The position numbers and the translations under genes are program-made. A stretch of 64,000 nt of DNA from Noviherbaspirillum soli (lineage in GTDB: Bacteria; Pseudomonadota; Gammaproteobacteria; Burkholderiales; Burkholderiaceae_D), in the NCBI RefSeq assembly GCF_015352955.1, contig NZ_JACYOX010000003.1, forward strand, positions 248,001 to 312,000. The letters run 5' to 3'. Position 1 is the first letter of the stretch; every line of letters begins with the position of its first letter. This document shows, in pieces, positions 9,432 through 18,586 of the stretch. The notes under the pieces were generated by a model. That model was not told the DNA's origin and ran no database searches. It was given only the letters and a program-made list of their open reading frames with translations.

Positions 9432-9467
9432 GCCCGGTGCAATGTGCTGCGGGGCATTGCACCGGGC
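9432..9467. terminator. Strong hairpin, possible bidirectional terminator
   Basis: Arms GCCCGGTGCAATG (9432-9444) and its exact complement (9455-9467) enclose a 10-base loop. The hairpin lies 79 bases after the crotonase stop. No run of T follows directly, so factor-independent termination is uncertain. Confidence 0.45.
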
Positions 9468-9537
9468 CGTTGATCAGGCAGCGGTTTTGCCTGGGACCAT
9501 CGTGCAGCACCGGCGGTGGCATGCCTTTCGGGTATCA

Positions 9538-9680
9538 CACATCAAGATTGCGATTGCGGTTCGCACAGCGACAGTTCCCTGTTGTCTTCGAAGTGGCCGT
9601 TGCCGTTCAAGTCCCGCCGACACGGGGACCCCGCGCAGCGGGGCGCGATCACCGGGTCGCCTTTTCTGATTTACTTTTTT
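9538..9680 (-). repeat. Intergenic repeat copy 3 (partial)
   Basis: Bases 9621-9665 are identical to 4611-4655 (45 of 45). The preceding part, read on the minus strand, contains AACGGCAACGGCCACTT and then GAAGACAAC. The same words occur at about 58085-58125 on the plus strand, and a similar segment lies near 4455-4495. This copy lacks the long GC-rich hairpin and the pure hexanucleotide tract of the copy at 5 kb. Confidence 0.75.
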
Positions 9681-9906
9681 TGCCGGGCCTTATCCATTTA
9701 GGCAGCGTAACCAAGCATATCGCTCAGGCGCAGAAACAAAGCCGTCGGGATTTCCATCATGCCAGGTGGCTTTTCGCAGATCATGAATGGTCCACGTGCC
9801 ACCGCATTGCTCGCCACAATGGCAATGGCAAACGCAAACAGCGCCGCACGCGGGTGCGTCAGGCCTTGCGGCTCGCAATGGTCCGTGATGAACAGAGGCC
9901 TTATTG

Positions 9907-10749
9907 TCAGACGCCCATCTTCAGCCCCTCTATCGTGTGCAGCTGCACGATAGGTTCGAGCTGGTCCACCACCCGGCAGGTCATGTGCTCCCTGACCTGC
10001 GGCGGCAGGGTGTCCCAGTAGGCGCGCGTCGCCTGCAGGTCATGGCGCGCCGCATTGCCGGCGTCGGGCGCATCCACGCCCAGCACCAGGATGGGACGCG
10101 ACAGGTTCGAGCGGTTGGCGGTGCCGCGATGGATGGTCAGCGCCGATCGTGCCGAGATGTCGCCCATGGCCGGCATCTTGCGCTGCATGCGGGCTTCATA
10201 ACGCGGATACAGCGCCTGGTCGGGAAACATGCCGCTGGCGTCGCTGCGCCCGGTCAGGTCGTCCCACTGGGTGCCTGGCGCTATCTCCAGCGGCCCCATC
10301 TCTTCGGTTACGTCCACCAGGGTCATGTTGAAGGCCAGCGAATTGAGCCGACGGCCGCGCAAAGTGGCTTCCGGCGTGGGGAAGTCGCGATGCCAGGGCT
10401 GGTTGGCCGCGCCCGGTCCCGGCACGTCGAAGCCGATTTCCACGATGCGGTAGTCCGGGCCGAGCACTGCTTCGCACACCGCGACGATCCATGGATGGCT
10501 TGCGATATCGACAAAGCCGCGCAGCCGTTCCGGATGCACCTCGACGTAGTAGCGGTTCGGGCCGCGGTTGAGCGCGCCGCCCGGCCGCTGCAGCGCCTCG
10601 GCAAACAGCATATCCACATCCTCGCGCAGGCGCTGCACCCAGGCCCGCTCGAATCCGCCCCTGCAGGCGATGATGCCGGCGCCGTACAGTCCGCCAAGGA
10701 TTTCCGCGGTATCGAACTGGCTGGAATTGGCTTGCGGCTGGGCGTTCAT
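9907..10749 (-). CDS. Phytanoyl-CoA dioxygenase (PhyH) family protein
   Basis: A 280-residue non-haem iron(II)/2-oxoglutarate dioxygenase of the PhyH type. The iron-binding triad is visible as H-x-D in QPWHRDFPTP (about residue 118) and the distal histidine in SALTIHRGTANRS (about residue 208), followed by R in NLSRPILVLG that can hold 2-oxoglutarate. The N-terminal ILGGLYGAGIIACRGGF matches the start of PhyH domains. A GGAG site precedes the ATG. It is divergent from a nitronate monooxygenase-like gene and its substrate is unknown; PhyH members hydroxylate lipids, secondary metabolites or small acids. Confidence 0.85.
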   Translation of the reverse strand: MNAQPQANSSQFDTAEILGGLYGAGIIACRGGFERAWVQRLREDVDMLFAEALQRPGGALNRGPNRYYVEVHPERLRGFVDIASHPWIVAVCEAVLGPDYRIVEIGFDVPGPGAANQPWHRDFPTPEATLRGRRLNSLAFNMTLVDVTEEMGPLEIAPGTQWDDLTGRSDASGMFPDQALYPRYEARMQRKMPAMGDISARSALTIHRGTANRSNLSRPILVLGVDAPDAGNAARHDLQATRAYWDTLPPQVREHMTCRVVDQLEPIVQLHTIEGLKMGV

Positions 10750-11021
10750 GAGGTCTCCGATGATCCTGTCGAATCTGTCTGCTTGCAGGTGTTAGGCCTC
10801 GGACCGGAGCGATGGCAAAAAGTGCCGGGCGGAACAGGAAATATTTGCAGCCGCATGCGCCGGCCTTGCTTTCCATGCATTGCCGACAATTTCCTTATGG
10901 TGTCGCCTGGCCGCGCTGCCAACCTTGAAAAACACTGCAGCGCGCAAAGCCTCTATCATCGGCGTTCGCGGTCGGCTGCGGCCACCAGCGAACCACATTG
11001 ACCAACAGGGGAAGAGAGACC

Positions 11022-11996
11022 ATGAAAACGAGAATCACCGAATTGTTCGGCATCGAGCGGCCCATCATTCAGGGCGGCATGCATTATGTCGGCTTTGCCG
11101 AACTCGCCGCGGCGGTGTCCAATGCCGGCGGCCTGGGCATCATCACCGGCCTGACCCAGCCCAGCGGCAAGCACCTGGCCGACGAGATCCGGCGCGCCCA
11201 GGCAATGACGGACAAGCCCATCGGCGTCAATCTCACTTTCCTTCCGGCGGTCACGCCGCCGGACTATCCCGGCTATATCGACGCCATCATCGATGCCGGC
11301 GTGAAGGTGGTCGAAACGGCGGGCAACAATCCGGCCAAATGGCTGCCGCGCCTGCAGGATGCCGGCATCAAGGTGATCCACAAATGCACCTCGGTCCGGC
11401 ATGCGCTGAAGGCCGAATCGATAGGCTGCGACGCGGTCAGCGTCGACGGCTTCGAATGCGGCGGCCATCCGGGCGAGGACGACGTGCCCAACATGATCCT
11501 GCTGCCGCGCGCCGCCGACGAGCTGAAGATTCCCTTCGTCGCCTCGGGCGGCATGGCCGACGGCCGGTCCCTGGTGGCGGCGCTGGCCATGGGCGCCGAC
11601 GGCATGAACATGGGCACCCGCTTCATCGCGACCCAGGAAGCGCCGGTGCATCCGAATGTGAAACAGGCCATCCTGAATGCCAGCGAGCTCGATACCCGCC
11701 TGGTGATGCGCCCGCTGCGCAACACCGAGCGGGTGCTGGTGAATGCGGGCGTGGAGCGCCTGCTCGAAAAGGAACGCGCACTGGGCGAGAAGATCGAGTT
11801 CAAGGACATCCTGCCCGAGGTGGCCGGTGTGTATCCCAGGATCATGCGCGAAGGCCAGATGGATGCGGGCGCATGGAGCTGCGGCATGGTGGCCGGCCTG
11901 ATCGACGATATTCCCACGGTGCAGGCACTGCTCGACCGGATCATGGCGCAGGCCGAAGCCATCATCCGCCAGCGCCTGGCCGGCATGCTGGACTGA
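11022..11996 (+). CDS. Nitronate monooxygenase-like FMN enzyme (2-nitropropane dioxygenase family)
   Basis: A 324-residue TIM-barrel FMN protein of the nitronate monooxygenase/NPD family. Motifs are ERPIIQGGMHYVGFAELAAA at the N-terminus, GGLGIITG, SVDGFECGGHPGEDD near residue 150 (phosphate/FMN loop; H is the family's base position) and VASGGMADGRSLVAALAMGADG near residue 180. The start at 11022 follows AGGGGAAGAG; an in-frame ATG-like codon at 10998 adds only eight residues. Many family members are of unproven function (nitronate oxidation, or enoyl reductases in fatty-acid systems), so the reaction is not assigned. A possible hairpin (CCTTGCCG/CGGCAAGG, 12012-12033) follows the stop. Confidence 0.82.
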   Translation: MKTRITELFGIERPIIQGGMHYVGFAELAAAVSNAGGLGIITGLTQPSGKHLADEIRRAQAMTDKPIGVNLTFLPAVTPPDYPGYIDAIIDAGVKVVETAGNNPAKWLPRLQDAGIKVIHKCTSVRHALKAESIGCDAVSVDGFECGGHPGEDDVPNMILLPRAADELKIPFVASGGMADGRSLVAALAMGADGMNMGTRFIATQEAPVHPNVKQAILNASELDTRLVMRPLRNTERVLVNAGVERLLEKERALGEKIEFKDILPEVAGVYPRIMREGQMDAGAWSCGMVAGLIDDIPTVQALLDRIMAQAEAIIRQRLAGMLD

Positions 11997-12169
11997 GCGC
12001 GACGCATGGCGCCTTGCCGCGTGCACGGCAAGGGCGCTCACCCTGTCAACGCAGCGAGTCCGGGCCTGATCCATCCGGCAAGAGCCATTGCATGAAGGCA
12101 GGCCAGGCCAGTGAGTCGCATCGCCGCGCCGGCTGCAGCCACGCTGCCGCGGGCAACGTTCCCGACCGC

Positions 12170-12200
12170 TTGACCTTACCATCGCGGTAAGGTTTATCCT
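12170..12200 (+). promoter_or_regulatory. CueR-type promoter of copA
   Basis: TTGACC (-35, 12170-12175) and TATCCT (-10, 12195-12200) are separated by 19 bases. The spacer carries the dyad ACCTTACC-5 bases-GGTAAGGT (12173-12193). A 19-bp spacer with a central dyad is the hallmark of promoters activated by MerR-family regulators, and the ACCTT...AAGGT half-sites match copper-responsive CueR operators. The nearest cueR is in the same operon. Transcription should begin near 12207. Confidence 0.88.
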
Positions 12201-12224
12201 GCAGGCATGAAACTGGAGAATGCC

Positions 12225-14651
12225 ATGGACGCTGCCGTCAAATCCGCCGTCGAGCCGCTCGACCTGAGCTTCAAGGTCGAAGGCATGACATGCGCTTCCT
12301 GCGTTGCCCGCGTCGAGAAGGCCCTGAAGGCCGTCCCGGGCGTGGAGAGCGCCTCCGTCAACCTGGCCACTGAAAAGGCCACTGTCCGCGCCAACCCCGC
12401 GCTCCCGGTCGATGCGCTTTCGGCCGCGGTGGAAAAGGCGGGCTACGACATCGCCAGCGATACGGTGACCCTCGCAATTTCCGGGATGACCTGCGCTTCC
12501 TGTGTCGGCCGTGTCGAAAAGGCATTGAAGAAGGTGCCCGGCGTGACCGCGGCTTCGGTCAACCTGGCCACCGAAAAGGCCCAGGTAAGCTCGGTCGGCG
12601 TACCGATCGGGAAGCTGCTTGCCGCCGTCGAGAAAGCCGGCTACGAGGCTGCGCCAGTGCCCGAAGGCGGCGTTTCGACAACGAAGGCGGAAGCCGGCCT
12701 GCCTGGCTGGTGGCCGGTTGCGGTGGCTGCACTGCTCAGCGCGCCGCTGGTGGCGCCGATGCTGGCCATGCCATTCGGCCTGCACTGGGCCTTGCCGGGA
12801 TGGCTGCAGCTTGCGCTGGCAACGCCGGTGCAGTTCTGGCTCGGCGCCCGTTTCTACAAGGCGGGCTGGAAAGCCGTGCTTGCCCGCTCCGGGAACATGG
12901 ACCTGCTGGTCGCGCTCGGCACCAGCGCCGCCTATGCGCTTTCGCTGTATCTGCTCCTCGGGCACGGCGACCACGCCGGCATGGACCATCTCTATTTCGA
13001 ATCGTCGGCGGTGGTCATCACGCTGGTGCTGCTTGGCAAATGGCTGGAGGCGCGGGCGAAGCATCAGACGGTGGCCGCGCTGCATGCGCTGGAATCGCTG
13101 CGGGCCACCACGGCCATCGTCCGGCGCAATGGCCGGGAAGACGAAGTGCCGGTATCCCAGGTTCGCGTCGGCGACATGATCGTCGTGCGTCCTGGCGACC
13201 GGGTGCCGGTGGATGGCGAGGTGATGGAAGGCAGCAGCCACCTGGATGAATCCCTGCTGACCGGCGAAAGCCTGCCGGTGACCAAGGGCGCGGGCGACAC
13301 CGTCACGGGCGGCGCAGTCAATGCGGACGGCATGCTGGTGGTGAAGGCAACCGCGGTCGGCGGCGACACCATGCTGTCCCACATCATCAAGCTGGTGGAG
13401 GATGCGCAGGCGGTGAAGGCGCCGATCCAGCGCCTGGTCGACAAGGTCAGCGCCGTCTTCGTGCCGGTGGTGCTGCTGATTTCCCTGGTCACCCTGGTCG
13501 GATGGGGATGGATGACCGGCGACTGGCAGCAGGCGCTGCTCAATGCCGTGGCGGTGCAGGTGATTGCCTGCCCTTGCGCGCTCGGCCTGGCCACGCCCAC
13601 CTCCATCATGGCGGGCACCGGCGTGGCGGCGCGGTACGGCATCCTGATCAAGGATGCCGAGGCGCTGGAGACCGCGCATGCAGTCAATGTGGTTGCCTTC
13701 GACAAGACCGGCACGCTGACCGAGGGCAGGCCGGCAGTGGTCGCGGTCGAAGCGGCCTCGCTTACCGAGCGCGAACTGCTGGAGATGGCCAGGGCCGTGC
13801 AGCAGTACAGCGACCATCCGCTGGCCAAGGCAGTCCAGGCGGAGGCAGAAAGGCAGGGCATCGTCCTGCGGGCCGCCACCGCCGCCCAGGCGCTTGCCGG
13901 CCGTGGCGTGCGCGCCGACGTCGATGGCGCGTCCGTCTATCTCGGCAACAAGCGCCTGATGCAGGAAATCGGCCTGGCGACCGCCGGCATGGAAGAGGCC
14001 GCCGCAAGGCACGAGAGCGCCGGGCGTACCGTGTCGTGGCTGGCCATACAGGGCAATGGCGCGACCGAGCTGGCTGGCCTGCTGGCATTCGGCGACACCC
14101 TGAAGCCGTCGGCCAGGGCCGCGGTGCAGCGGCTGCAGGCAATCGGCGTGGCGTCCGTGATGCTGACCGGCGACAACCCCGGCAGCGCCCGCGCCGTGGC
14201 CTCGGCCGTCGGCATCAGCGACTTCCGGGCCGAGGTGCTGCCCGGCGACAAGGCGGAGGTGGTCGCCGCCCTGAAGAAGGACGGCAGGACAGTGGCCATG
14301 GTCGGCGACGGCATCAACGACGCGCCCGCGCTGGCCGCGGCCGATGTCGGGATTGCCATGTCGACCGGGACCGACGTGGCCATGCATACGGCCGGCATCA
14401 CCCTGATGCGCGGCGAGCCGACCCTGGTGGCGGAAGCGATCGACATCTCGAAGAAGACCTATCGCAAGATCCAGCAGAACCTGGGCTGGGCCTTCATCTA
14501 CAACATCGTAGGCATTCCGCTGGCTGCATTTGGCTACCTGAACCCGGTGATCGCTGGCGCCGCAATGGCCTTTTCCAGCGTTTCCGTGGTGTCGAACGCA
14601 CTCTTGCTCAGGCGCTGGAAGCCGGCATTCACCGAAGGAGGAAAGCAATGA
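12225..14651 (+). CDS. copA: Copper-exporting P1B-type ATPase
   Basis: An 808-residue Cu(I)-exporting ATPase of the inner membrane. Two N-terminal heavy-metal domains each have GMTCASC (Cys23/26 and Cys90/93). The membrane metal site is CPC at residues 449-451 in [15 protein letters not shown]. The phosphorylated aspartate is D493 in [12 protein letters not shown], and the hinge [16 protein letters not shown] is present. I prefer ATG 12225 to ATG 12207, because CTGGAG lies 6-11 bases before it while 12207 is about the expected transcription start; the longer form adds MKLENA. The cueR start overlaps the stop, so the two are co-translated under the copper-responsive promoter just upstream. Confidence 0.95.
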   Translation: MDAAVKSAVEPLDLSFKVEGMTCASCVARVEKALKAVPGVESASVNLATEKATVRANPALPVDALSAAVEKAGYDIASDTVTLAISGMTCASCVGRVEKALKKVPGVTAASVNLATEKAQVSSVGVPIGKLLAAVEKAGYEAAPVPEGGVSTTKAEAGLPGWWPVAVAALLSAPLVAPMLAMPFGLHWALPGWLQLALATPVQFWLGARFYKAGWKAVLARSGNMDLLVALGTSAAYALSLYLLLGHGDHAGMDHLYFESSAVVITLVLLGKWLEARAKHQTVAALHALESLRATTAIVRRNGREDEVPVSQVRVGDMIVVRPGDRVPVDGEVMEGSSHLDESLLTGESLPVTKGAGDTVTGGAVNADGMLVVKATAVGGDTMLSHIIKLVEDAQAVKAPIQRLVDKVSAVFVPVVLLISLVTLVGWGWMTGDWQQALLNAVAVQVIACPCALGLATPTSIMAGTGVAARYGILIKDAEALETAHAVNVVAFDKTGTLTEGRPAVVAVEAASLTERELLEMARAVQQYSDHPLAKAVQAEAERQGIVLRAATAAQALAGRGVRADVDGASVYLGNKRLMQEIGLATAGMEEAAARHESAGRTVSWLAIQGNGATELAGLLAFGDTLKPSARAAVQRLQAIGVASVMLTGDNPGSARAVASAVGISDFRAEVLPGDKAEVVAALKKDGRTVAMVGDGINDAPALAAADVGIAMSTGTDVAMHTAGITLMRGEPTLVAEAIDISKKTYRKIQQNLGWAFIYNIVGIPLAAFGYLNPVIAGAAMAFSSVSVVSNALLLRRWKPAFTEGGKQ

Positions 14652-15052
14652 ATATCGGGCAGGCGGCGGAAGCCTCTGGCGTCACCGCAAAGATGATTCG
14701 GTATTACGAGAGCATCGGCCTGATATCGGCCGCAAGCAGGACCGATTCCGGCTACCGGCAATACAGCGACAGGGACGTGCAGACGCTGCGCTTCATCAGG
14801 CGCTCGCGCGACCTCGGCTTTTCGATCGAGCGCATCAGGACCCTGCTCGGCCTGTGGGAAGACCGTGGCCGCAAGAGCGCCGATGTGAAGAAACTGGCGC
14901 GCCAGTACATTGCCGAGCTGGACCGGGACATCGAGAAGCTGCAGACCATACGCAATGAACTGCAGAACCTGGCGGACAGCTGCCATGGCGACCAGCGTCC
15001 GGACTGCCCGATTCTGGACGAGCTGGCCACCGCGCAGCAAGCCTGCCATTGA
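14648..15052 (+). CDS. cueR: Copper-responsive MerR-family activator
   Basis: A 134-residue MerR-type regulator. The winged helix reads [21 protein letters not shown] and [21 protein letters not shown] long dimerisation helix follows, and the metal loop has two cysteines in [11 protein letters not shown] (C-x7-C), the spacing typical of Cu(I)-sensing CueR. ATG overlaps the copA stop as ATGA. It probably activates the four 19-bp-spacer promoters of this region, including its own operon. Known CueR proteins bind copper with zeptomolar affinity and twist the promoter DNA; here that role is inferred from sequence and context. Confidence 0.93.
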   Translation: MNIGQAAEASGVTAKMIRYYESIGLISAASRTDSGYRQYSDRDVQTLRFIRRSRDLGFSIERIRTLLGLWEDRGRKSADVKKLARQYIAELDRDIEKLQTIRNELQNLADSCHGDQRPDCPILDELATAQQACH

Positions 15053-15141
15053 TCCCGCGGCATGATGCGGTTGACCTGCATCGGAATTTTCCGGAATCCG
15101 AACGGCGGGCGGCATGCACCGGCCACGCCGCCCTTGCGCTC

Positions 15142-15348
15142 TTATACCGCCGCGCTTGCCGTCACCGGATAACCGGCTTCACTGATGGCTGACTTCACCG
15201 CATCCAGGCTGGCCTGGCTATCGATGCGCACCTTCTTCGCGGCCAGGTCGACATCGACTCGTGCATTGCTGTCGACCGATTGCACGGACCGGGTCACGCT
15301 CCTGGCGCAGCCGCCGCAGGTCATGCCTTCCACTTGCAGTTCATACAT
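15142..15348 (-). CDS. copZ: Copper chaperone with one HMA domain
   Basis: A 68-residue cytoplasmic copper chaperone of the CopZ/Atx1 type. MYELQVEGMTCGGCARSV contains the M-T-C-x-x-C metal motif, followed by the usual beta-alpha-beta-beta-alpha-beta pattern ending SEAGYPV. It should carry Cu(I) to CopA. I start at 15348, which has GGAGAT upstream; the frame continues 11 codons further but those codons overlap the promoter. It has its own CueR-type promoter and is convergent with cueR, 89 bases away. Confidence 0.92.
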   Translation of the reverse strand: MYELQVEGMTCGGCARSVTRSVQSVDSNARVDVDLAAKKVRIDSQASLDAVKSAISEAGYPVTASAAV

Positions 15349-15379
15349 GGTGTGATCTCCTTTATCAAGATAGAAGTTC

Positions 15380-15410
15380 AATGTAGACCTTCCTGCTATG
15401 GGAAGGTCAA
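15380..15410 (-). promoter_or_regulatory. CueR-type promoter of copZ
   Basis: On the minus strand TTGACC (15410-15405) and TACATT (15385-15380) are 19 bases apart. The dyad ACCTTCC-7 bases-GGAAGGT (15407-15387) fills the spacer. Spacing and half-sites match the copA promoter. Confidence 0.87.
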
Positions 15411-15514
15411 GCGCGGCGTGAAAAAAGGCCGGGTGCGAGGCTGGTCCGTGCGAACCGCCTGCCCAGACGGCCCGGCATCATCGTGCCCGCGCGCCCGGCT
15501 TGAGCCTCCCCGGC

Positions 15515-15838
15515 TTACTGCTGCTTCTCCAGCCGGATGACGGTAAGTTGGCCGTTCGGCTCTTCAGCCACGAAGTTGATCTTGTCGCCGACTTTCACCT
15601 GGTCCAGCATCGCCTTGTCGCTGACGCGGAACACCATCGTCATCGCATCCATCCCGAGATTGGCGAGGGGACCATGCTTGATCGTCATTTTTCCCGTGCT
15701 CCTGTCTATCTTCCTCACTTCGCCGGTCGACATCGCATCGGCCGCGCCTGCGGTCGCTTGCGTTGACTGGGCAAGGGCGGCCGGCATGGGAGACAGTGCC
15801 AGCGCGGCGAGTAATGCTGCTGCAGCAAACGTTTTCAT
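15515..15838 (-). CDS. CusF-like periplasmic copper-binding protein
   Basis: A 107-residue secreted protein with a signal peptide (KTFAAAALLAALALSPMPAALA) and a small OB-fold CusF domain. TGEVRKIDRSTGKMTIKHG places the copper-ligand histidine, and LGMDAMTMVF the methionines. In E. coli CusF a tryptophan stacks on Cu(I) in the W-x-x-M-T-M motif; here the tryptophan position is occupied by methionine (G-M-D-A-M-T-M), which could change the site to a more Met-rich one. ATG 15838 has AAGGA upstream. No CusA or CusB is near, so it may serve the periplasmic oxidase and CopC/CopD instead. Confidence 0.88.
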   Translation of the reverse strand: MKTFAAAALLAALALSPMPAALAQSTQATAGAADAMSTGEVRKIDRSTGKMTIKHGPLANLGMDAMTMVFRVSDKAMLDQVKVGDKINFVAEEPNGQLTVIRLEKQQ

Positions 15839-15885
15839 GGTGAATTCCTTTTTCAGTTTTACGAGTTTATTGAAGAGTTCCTGGA

Positions 15886-16809
15886 TCATTGCGCGGGCGG
15901 GGCACTGCCGGCCAGGACAGCAGCAGCAATCAAGACGAGCAGGAGCGCAATGGATTCAATCCGCAGCACGGCAATCACCTTGCGCAGGCCGGCCTGCGAA
16001 GCTTCTGCGGCCGGCAAGCCGACCAGCTTGTTGAAGCCGCCGAGCGCCATGGCGACCAGGACAAGGGCAATCTTGAACAACAGGACGTTCCCGTAATCCA
16101 CGTCAACCAGGTCACGCGGGCTGGTCAGGACGCGATAGGCGTTATAGGCGCCGCTTGCCAGGATTGCCGCCAGCGCCGCAGCGGCCCAGTTCGACATCGA
16201 TGTCAGGTAAGCGGAACGCTCCCCGGAGGGCGCGGCCTCGTTGGCCAGCACATGGGGAAGCACCAGCCAGCCAGCGACGAAGACGATGCCCGCCCATACC
16301 GCCATCAGCAGCAGGTGCAGCCATTCCACCGCGACGGCGACTCTGAACGGCCCGTGTTCAAAGGCATGGCCGATGGTGACGCGTGCTGCGGCCACCAGCA
16401 GCAGCAATGCGGCGATGCTTGCCATATAGACCATGCCGGCGTCGGGCCGGTCCAGCATCCGGTGCGCCACCATGGTGGCGACAAGCAGCACAAGGGCTGC
16501 GACGCCGGCATGGCCATAGTGCGTGGTGGCCATCATCCGGGCACAGGCGGGCCAGGCATCCAGCCATGCGACGTCGCCCATCACCGATGACTCTGTCCAG
16601 AGCGACAGGAAGATGCTAGCGGCGCAGACAATCAGCCCGGCCGACATGGCTGACGACAGTCGCTTCGCGGCCGACCGCTGCCAGGCCGTGGCCGGATTCA
16701 CTAACCAGAACCTCGACGCCAGCACGCCGACAATCCAGGCAAAGCTGGCGTTGACCAGCGCCGTTGCCGCAACCTGCGGAAGCGTCGACTCCATGACGCC
16801 ATCGCTCAC
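15886..16809 (-). CDS. copD: CopD-family inner-membrane copper protein
   Basis: A 307-residue membrane protein with about eight hydrophobic segments, matching CopD, which with CopC is implicated in copper import or periplasmic handling. Conserved pieces are MATTHYGHAGVAALV, ARVTIGHAFEHGPFRVAVAVEWLHLLLMA (split here by helices; the histidines are likely ligands) and SMSNWAAAALAAILASG. The annotated start is GTG at 16809, overlapping the copC stop as GTGA; an ATG five codons inside (16794) is an alternative. Gene order copC-copD and the downstream CusF-like gene suggest one operon. Confidence 0.88.
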   Translation of the reverse strand: MSDGVMESTLPQVAATALVNASFAWIVGVLASRFWLVNPATAWQRSAAKRLSSAMSAGLIVCAASIFLSLWTESSVMGDVAWLDAWPACARMMATTHYGHAGVAALVLLVATMVAHRMLDRPDAGMVYMASIAALLLLVAAARVTIGHAFEHGPFRVAVAVEWLHLLLMAVWAGIVFVAGWLVLPHVLANEAAPSGERSAYLTSMSNWAAAALAAILASGAYNAYRVLTSPRDLVDVDYGNVLLFKIALVLVAMALGGFNKLVGLPAAEASQAGLRKVIAVLRIESIALLLVLIAAAVLAGSAPPAQ

Positions 16810-17201
16810 TTCACGGTGAAGGCATAGTCGCCCTTGCGCCGGTGGCCGTCGTGCCCTACGCCGACATACTCGACCTTGTACCTGCCCGGCGCGAGAGCCG
16901 GCACGGCCAGTTTCATCACGGACGGGTCGGCGCCATCCAGGGTCGCCTTGCCGGCGCTGACTTCCTTGCCGGTGCTGTCGACCAGCCTGGCGTTGCTGAA
17001 GGCAGCTTCGAGCTTCTCATTGAACTGGAGGGAGATTTCCCTGGGCGCCGTGGCGACTTCCGCATCCCTTGCTGGCGAAGCACTTTTAAGGGTGGCATGC
17101 GCCCACGCGGATGAATGGCCTGCCATTGCGGCGGCGGCAAAGAGTACGGAAGAAACAAACTGTTTGAATGGCTTCATCTGGGATTTCTGGCTGTTGGTCA
17201 T
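16806..17201 (-). CDS. copC: CopC-family periplasmic copper-binding protein
   Basis: A 131-residue CopC/YobA-type protein. After the signal peptide (MKPFKQFVSSVLFAAAAMAG region, cleavage after WA or AWA) the mature chain begins HATLKSASPARDAEV, with the N-terminal His expected to bind Cu(II). The C-terminal GVGHDGHRRKGDYAFTV carries the Asp/His of the same site. ATG 17201 lies three bases after the oxidase stop codon; ATG 17177 (MKPFKQ) is the more usual signal-peptide start and cannot be excluded. It is followed by copD with overlapping codons. Confidence 0.9.
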   Translation of the reverse strand: MTNSQKSQMKPFKQFVSSVLFAAAAMAGHSSAWAHATLKSASPARDAEVATAPREISLQFNEKLEAAFSNARLVDSTGKEVSAGKATLDGADPSVMKLAVPALAPGRYKVEYVGVGHDGHRRKGDYAFTVK

Positions 17202-17204
17202 GGA

Positions 17205-18572
17205 TTAGTGATTATGGCCTTGCGGTTTCCTGACGTTGAGCTCCACGCCGGGAGCCGGCGTCTTTGCCTGCGGCGCTTGCGGCGCCGCTGGCATGTCGCC
17301 AGTCCATTCATAGGCGACGGTGCCCTTGGGATGCTGGTACCAGCCCGGGTCGCTGTAATCGCCGGGCTTCTGGTTTTTCCGGATTTTCACGGTGGTGAAC
17401 ATGCCGCCCATTTCGATGTTCCCGAAAGGACCTTCGCCGGTCATCATCGGCAGGGTATTGTCCGGCAGCGGCATCTCCATGCTGCCCATCGACCCGCCGC
17501 GTTCGCCCATGGCCATGTAGTCAGGCACCAGCCTGTTGATTTTCTCGGCGACGCCCCTCTGGTCGACGCCGATCATCGTTGGCACGTTATGTCCCATCGC
17601 GTTCATGGTGTGATGCGATTTGTGGCAATGGAAAGGCCAGTCGCCCGGCTCGTCGGCGATGAATTCGATGGCCTTCATCTGGCCGACGCCAAGATCCGTG
17701 GTGACCTCGGGCCAGCGGCCCTCCGGCCGTATCCAGCCGCCATCGGTTCCGGTCGTGACGAATTCATGGCCGTGCAGATGGAAGGGGTGATTGGTCATGG
17801 TCAGGTTGCCGATGCGGATGCGTACCCGGTCGCCCTGGCGCACGTTCATCGAGTCGATGCCCGGGAACACCCGGGTGTTGATGGTCCACAGGTTGAAGTC
17901 GAGCATGGTGGATGTCTTGGGCGTATAGCTGCCGGGTTCGATGTCGTAATTACCGAGCAGGAAAACGAAATCCCGGTCGGCGCGCATGAAGTCCGGGTTC
18001 TTCGGATGCGTGACCCAGAAGCCCATCAGGCCCATCGCCATCTGCACCATTTCGTCGGCGTGCGGGTGATACATGAAGGTTCCCGGCCGCTTGGCGATGA
18101 ATTCATAGACGAAGGTCTTGCCGGGCGGGATGGCGGGCTGGGTCAGGCCGGCGACGCCATCCATGCCATTCGGCAGGCGTTGCCCGTGCCAGTGGATGCT
18201 GTGCGCCTCGGGCAGCTTGTTGGTCACGAAGATGCGCACCCGGTCGCCTTCGACGACTTCAATCGTCGGGCCCGGCGACTGGCCGTTGTACCCCCACAGG
18301 TTGGCCTTCATGCCGGGAGCGAATTCCCGCACCACCGGTTCGGCGACCAGGTGGAATTCCTTCACGCCGCCGTTCATTCGCCACGGCAGGGACCAGCCGT
18401 TCAGCGTGACGACAGGGTTATACGGCCGGCCGTTGGGCGGCGCCAGCGGCGCCTGGGTGGATGCGCTGGTCATGATTGCCGCTTCCGGCAGGGAGGCCGC
18501 GCCGACACGGCTGACGACGCCGGCCCCGACCACGGTGGCGGCGCTGGCCAGGAAATTTCTACGTGAAACCAT
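17205..18572 (-). CDS. Periplasmic multicopper oxidase (copper resistance, Tat-exported)
   Basis: A 455-residue multicopper oxidase. The N-terminus SRRNFLASAA is a twin-arginine signal. All four copper motifs are present: HSIHWHG, MYHPHADEM, HPFHLHGHEF and HCHKSHHTMNAMGH. A Met-rich tail (SMGSMEMPLPDN...MMTGEGPFG...MGGMFTT) resembles the copper-binding inserts of resistance oxidases. It probably oxidises Cu(I) to the less toxic Cu(II) in the periplasm. AAGGA precedes the ATG. It sits between a TolC-type gene and copC in the operon driven from the promoter near 20.96 kb. Its size is smaller than Pseudomonas-type CopA (about 600 residues), closer to three-domain CumA-like enzymes. Confidence 0.9.
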   Translation of the reverse strand: MVSRRNFLASAATVVGAGVVSRVGAASLPEAAIMTSASTQAPLAPPNGRPYNPVVTLNGWSLPWRMNGGVKEFHLVAEPVVREFAPGMKANLWGYNGQSPGPTIEVVEGDRVRIFVTNKLPEAHSIHWHGQRLPNGMDGVAGLTQPAIPPGKTFVYEFIAKRPGTFMYHPHADEMVQMAMGLMGFWVTHPKNPDFMRADRDFVFLLGNYDIEPGSYTPKTSTMLDFNLWTINTRVFPGIDSMNVRQGDRVRIRIGNLTMTNHPFHLHGHEFVTTGTDGGWIRPEGRWPEVTTDLGVGQMKAIEFIADEPGDWPFHCHKSHHTMNAMGHNVPTMIGVDQRGVAEKINRLVPDYMAMGERGGSMGSMEMPLPDNTLPMMTGEGPFGNIEMGGMFTTVKIRKNQKPGDYSDPGWYQHPKGTVAYEWTGDMPAAPQAPQAKTPAPGVELNVRKPQGHNH

Positions 18573-18586
18573 CGCTGTTCCTTTTA

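Larger units (their letters stand above)
9354..9906. other. Gene-free intergenic region with hairpin and repeat
   Basis: Between the crotonase gene and the convergent dioxygenase gene I find no believable gene. The open frames present are short and cross the repeat. The region holds a 13-bp-arm hairpin at 9432-9467 and a third copy of the dispersed repeat at about 9538-9680. The remaining 220 bases up to 9906 show nothing I can interpret. Confidence 0.5.

Noticed and set aside
9422-10021. A 199-residue frame in the intergenic region after the crotonase gene
   Set aside because: It covers a hairpin and a repeat copy and then runs antisense into the dioxygenase gene. Composition is irregular and no family is recognisable.
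12000-12060. Strong terminator after the nitronate monooxygenase-like gene
   Set aside because: The hairpin stem (CCTTGCCG) is short, and no T-run follows, so I mention it only in the gene entry.
10956-14648. A 1,230-residue open frame antisense to the nitronate monooxygenase-like and copA genes
   Set aside because: It is a shadow frame of GC-rich coding DNA. The sequence is rich in His, Gln, Arg and Gly without domain motifs, while the plus strand encodes two well-conserved proteins.
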